From Oscillospiraceae bacterium (GTDB lineage: Bacteria; Bacillota; Clostridia; Oscillospirales; Oscillospiraceae), in contig JAHHRX010000023.1 in assembly GCA_020025545.1 (NCBI GenBank), forward strand, positions 1 through 32,689: a DNA stretch of 32,689 nucleotides. Direction: 5' to 3'. Shown piece after piece: positions 30,501 through 32,689 of the stretch (its first letter is position 1; each line of letters opens with the position of its first letter). The notes under the pieces are model-generated. The model did no database searches, was not told where the DNA came from, and saw only the letters and a program-made list of their open reading frames with translations. A program made the translations under genes and the position numbers.

Positions 30501-32526
30501 CGGTAAGATTACTCCGACGATTGTGAGTCAGGCGTCACCTTTGGATATAGACATGACAAAGGACGGCTATGCGTTCCTTGGCTGGATCAGCACGGTGGAT
30601 GTCAAGAAGGATTCTTATGAATGGAATTATATCTACGATGTAAGTGGAGACAGCTACTGTACTTCCGATGTGGAAAAGGTGCAGCCGTATCTGGTTACAG
30701 ACGATGCAAAGGTCTACGAAGCCCAGGACCTGTATCCGGTCTATGCAAAGTATGATATTGAGGTCACAACCAACATCCACCAGATGACCAATTTGCCTGA
30801 GGATGTAAATAAACCTAATCTCCCAACCTACACCCTGACACTGGGCGAAAGCACTTTGGGACAAGCAACCATCACGGTTACGGCGGAAGATGGGGTGACT
30901 CCGGTGCTGAGGACGGACGCAGAGGGGGCCAAATACCATCTGACGGCGATGAGCTGCGAGGTGGACGGCGTTACCAAGAAGCTGGAGCTGATACCGGGAA
31001 CCAATCAGTACAGTTTCGAAGGCGAAATCACTGCAGGAAAGCAGTATCGCTTTGTTGCCTATTACACGCCTCTGCTGATTACTTACCATTGTGACGACAA
31101 CAATACAATCCATACGGTTGTGCGTGAGCCGGGCGAAAAACTTGGCACCATGCCGGAGCCTGAGTATGCAAATATCAGCAATGTATCCGGTTCCTGCTTT
31201 GTGGGCTGGACGGAACAGAAGCCTGCAGGCGGCTATGTACACAAGTATTCCGGTAAAGCGGAGCTGGAAAATGCCAAAATCATTCTGGTGGATGCAAGCC
31301 ATGTGGTGAAACAGAATATGGATCTTTACCCGGTGTTTGTGGCCCCATCCATCACCGTAAACAGTAACATTGACACGGTGATTAAGGATGCGGGAAAAAA
31401 TCCCGCGGACTACCGTTCACTGCAAAAGGGAGACGGGCGTGGCATGCAGCTGTACGCAGTCGAGTACCCAGGCTATAAGTTCATGGGCTGGTATACTGGA
31501 TATGTGAATCAGGAAAACCCCGGCGTTCTGATTTCGAAAGACCAACAGTACAATCTGACACAGCCACAGCTGTTCGAGGATCAGACTTATACAGCTGTGT
31601 TCCAGCGGGCCCTGCAGGTCACATACCACCATATTGACGGAACGGTGCTGCACATGGAAAATGTGGTGTCCGGCAGCCGCAGCTTTGTGGATGAAAATGG
31701 CAATGCACTGGACACAGAGCCAATCCTGGCTATGGAGCAGAAACTGCAGGCTAATCAGACATTCAGCCAGTGGCAGTGGAACGACAACGGCACCATGAGG
31801 CCCTGGAAGGACTTCTGCAGCGCGAATATTACGCAGAGCATGGATCTCTATCCGGAAATCTGTACGGTTACCGCAAGCGATTCGGAAAACGCCAATTACA
31901 CCGGAAAGCTGGAACTAACCTATGTGGAAAGCAACAAGCTCGATCCCACGGCACCGGCAGGATCTTATACACTGACCGGCGTGTTCACAGAGGAGTATGT
32001 GCAGCCTTTCCTGACCCTTACTGTTCAGAATGAAACATGGAATCCGGCAACTTCTTCCAAAACAGCATCGCCCATTCGGAAACTGCCTACCCGGATGTTT
32101 GTGAATCGGGGAACGGAAGAGGAACACAAATTCGTGGAAGCTAGCCACGGTCCCATTCTGACCGATGAAATGGGTAATGCTCGTCACGATTTCTTCGGCA
32201 AACTGATCCTCAAAAAGACATTTACGGACAGCACCATTTCGGATCGTGTGTTCCTCCGGGTGACATCTGGGGATATGACACAGGTGATTCCGGTAGATGT
32301 GAACGCCGGAGCGGGAGAGGTAACGCTCAATCTGCCGGTGGGCAGCTATACGGTCAGCGAGGACGGCAGCTGGAACTGGCGGGATGCTCCCACAATAAGC
32401 GGTCTGGACGCATCTTCCCGGATTGCGGTAACCGTGGGCAATGAGCATACGGTCACCATTCAGAATGACCGTGTCAACGGAAAATGGTTTACAGGTGAGC
32501 ATCACATCACCAACAGAAGGCAGTAA
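27568..32526 (+). CDS. Giant secreted surface protein with GLUG and InlB-type repeats
   Basis: 1652 residues. A classical signal peptide (MEWLLAAVLLVTLVVSGLIPIQAA, AxA-like cleavage) differs from the SipW-type peptides of its neighbours. Residues ~145-340 hold about five GLUG-type units (GGIVVGQAQN, GGGIAGLMEN, GGLVGWASN, GGIVGGVNDG, GGGIAGALRGG) that build beta-solenoids. From ~570 to 1430 at least six Listeria-Bacteroides (InlB B-type) repeats follow, each with an 'F-x-GW' turn and a 'L-Y-P-V/I-F' end. A Cna-B/SpaA-like domain closes the protein (~1541-1640, SYTVSEDGSWNWRD). There is no LPxTG, membrane anchor or SLH domain, so retention must be indirect. The start is GTG 27568 with AGGAGG 10 nt upstream; ATG 27583 is an alternative with a weaker site. 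Confidence 0.85.
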   Translation: MRKEHMKRRMEWLLAAVLLVTLVVSGLIPIQAAGREHHVETFDDLLGLAAQSQTLDFENEIIYLDADIEITPIEQATLDKYNIKHLTFGNSDVWFKGTFDGQGHTIKGLHYQKTILPDPNCGLISYAQNAVIKNLTIEDAVLESIYQGGIVVGQAQNCVLENITVRNSDLEVKPANNIISLITNGGFCGGGIAGLMENSVMYNCEISGTKVHCNITAGVAAVGGEGLYMGGLVGWASNSTIEYCRARSNYAPDGTVRQSAVSNKYDTAVGALGGKSLYAGGIVGGVNDGSRIYDCFSTADVYFYAANYVSVGSGTAGYGGGIAGALRGGSIVDRCHYAGNISSMQYNAVLVIPIIQYDVNICGIARILQGGSQVNRSYFRPSDIESGADISATGSGNTALAGPVTDEDYENVDFWEEQDYDFTGNVDRVTNSHNRQPHPNKWVMDYDLGIPVHGDSVAATFDFPGAGSVTIDKTMLVNQKVTTSDPYSFAVQGIHPREKQQVTLSAKLNNRYRLKGWYRKSDVLNRTTGDINELLEITKDLNAKVPETGTPVTVSTQDNDLFVAGIEAQVTFHQIDGTVLREDWYCYLDALQEAVPNHPTTEGATFYGWTTIPNTAVPGEKGYSAITSTQLNDIMQQDALYVAGDPVRKEMELYPIFVNSLINIQTEFEGHEQDGLDDVTKRDAVGHTVVATDEGGVYIDVTGEEPDGSFPAGYRFKGWYQKIDGTNEVCVSREQKYYVPGLTEKVTYVARFEYAVEYWAKAYHQDNGSSFSSPARFATVWHDYKEGFQDIHGPAYGAENVIGWGETNVDHGKDFTGVCPERYTEENLKITQPVRVYSHNSHTTNAVSNNYSVFTDTDFPGSGEIYSTAGSSNSKSEFEFKPLSDRYKFNFWTLEQQDGHWTYANSKFTTGTTHVNKDYKARAMVYTLLQFHGKDGNILATVNRRYEDPVLLGNDQEFTYMYPHYHLDTKVDSETYDGGKITPTIVSQASPLDIDMTKDGYAFLGWISTVDVKKDSYEWNYIYDVSGDSYCTSDVEKVQPYLVTDDAKVYEAQDLYPVYAKYDIEVTTNIHQMTNLPEDVNKPNLPTYTLTLGESTLGQATITVTAEDGVTPVLRTDAEGAKYHLTAMSCEVDGVTKKLELIPGTNQYSFEGEITAGKQYRFVAYYTPLLITYHCDDNNTIHTVVREPGEKLGTMPEPEYANISNVSGSCFVGWTEQKPAGGYVHKYSGKAELENAKIILVDASHVVKQNMDLYPVFVAPSITVNSNIDTVIKDAGKNPADYRSLQKGDGRGMQLYAVEYPGYKFMGWYTGYVNQENPGVLISKDQQYNLTQPQLFEDQTYTAVFQRALQVTYHHIDGTVLHMENVVSGSRSFVDENGNALDTEPILAMEQKLQANQTFSQWQWNDNGTMRPWKDFCSANITQSMDLYPEICTVTASDSENANYTGKLELTYVESNKLDPTAPAGSYTLTGVFTEEYVQPFLTLTVQNETWNPATSSKTASPIRKLPTRMFVNRGTEEEHKFVEASHGPILTDEMGNARHDFFGKLILKKTFTDSTISDRVFLRVTSGDMTQVIPVDVNAGAGEVTLNLPVGSYTVSEDGSWNWRDAPTISGLDASSRIAVTVGNEHTVTIQNDRVNGKWFTGEHHITNRRQ

Positions 32527-32540
32527 AGGAGACGGTTGCA

Positions 32541-32689
32541 ATGAAACAGCCAATCAAAAAAGTGCTTGCGGCAGCGGCAATCGTTCTTGTCCTCTGCGGA
32601 GCCATAGGCGGCACTGCCGCCTATCTCAATGGGGTGTTTGGCCTTACCAACACCTTCCAGTCGGCCACGGTAACGCCGGAGGTGGTGGA
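32541..32689 (+). CDS. Third SipW-substrate-like exported protein (3' truncated by window)
   Basis: ATG 32541 after AAAGGAG opens a frame that runs off the window (49 codons seen). The start, KKVLAAAAIVLVLCGAIGGTAAYLNGVFGLTNTF, has the same SipW-type signal layout as the TasA-like protein at 26194 (A-I-G-G-T-x-A, then aromatic-L and N-x-F). It sits 14 nt after the stop of the giant gene and so belongs to the same operon. Its mature function cannot be read. Confidence 0.75.
   Translation, partial: MKQPIKKVLAAAAIVLVLCGAIGGTAAYLNGVFGLTNTFQSATVTPEVV

Overview
The window looks like chromosomal DNA of a moderately G+C-rich Clostridia-type Firmicute, most plausibly an anaerobic gut member of the Oscillospirales. 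I infer this from several things: strong AGGAGG ribosome sites, pyruvate phosphate dikinase, a Met T-box leader ahead of metG, LexA, ATC-hydrolase and COG2509-type proteins, and a SipW/TasA-like surface locus. No taxonomic marker such as rRNA is present, so this remains an inference.

Bases 1-18,700 are mostly housekeeping. In order they hold: the 3' end of an ATC-hydrolase-family gene; ppdK (-); lexA (-) beside a rightward ferritin-like gene; an abutting tRNA-Met/tRNA-Glu pair (-) with its own promoter and terminator; a three-gene leftward operon (BMP/ParB-like fusion, metallophosphoesterase, DUF2461 protein); a divergent COG2509-type FAD dehydrogenase; a moxR-DUF58-transglutaminase operon (+); T-box-regulated metG (+); a compact amidohydrolase (-); and a D,D-carboxypeptidase (-).

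Bases 18,854-24,971 hold a tight, same-strand operon of phage head genes: a short small terminase, large terminase, portal, prohead protease, major capsid protein, two connector-like proteins and a bipartite final protein. All frames are open. The operon is followed by an intrinsic terminator, and no tail, lysis, integrase or replication gene is visible. The small terminase lacks the N-terminal helix-turn-helix usual for its family. This is either a head-only remnant or a retained, possibly domesticated capsid module.

Bases 25,302-32,689 hold a surface/matrix locus. A promoter overlaps a perfect inverted repeat and leads into a structured 5' leader. The leader ends in a stem that is both terminator-like and able to bury the Shine-Dalgarno of a 44-residue membrane peptide. 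Then come a SipW-type signal peptidase, two TasA/camelysin-like exported proteins with SipW-type signal peptides, a 1652-residue secreted protein with GLUG and InlB-type repeats but no anchor, and the start of a third SipW-type substrate that runs off the window. I could not assign the leader to a known riboswitch class.

The two regions most worth following up are the head-only operon and the leader of the SipW locus.
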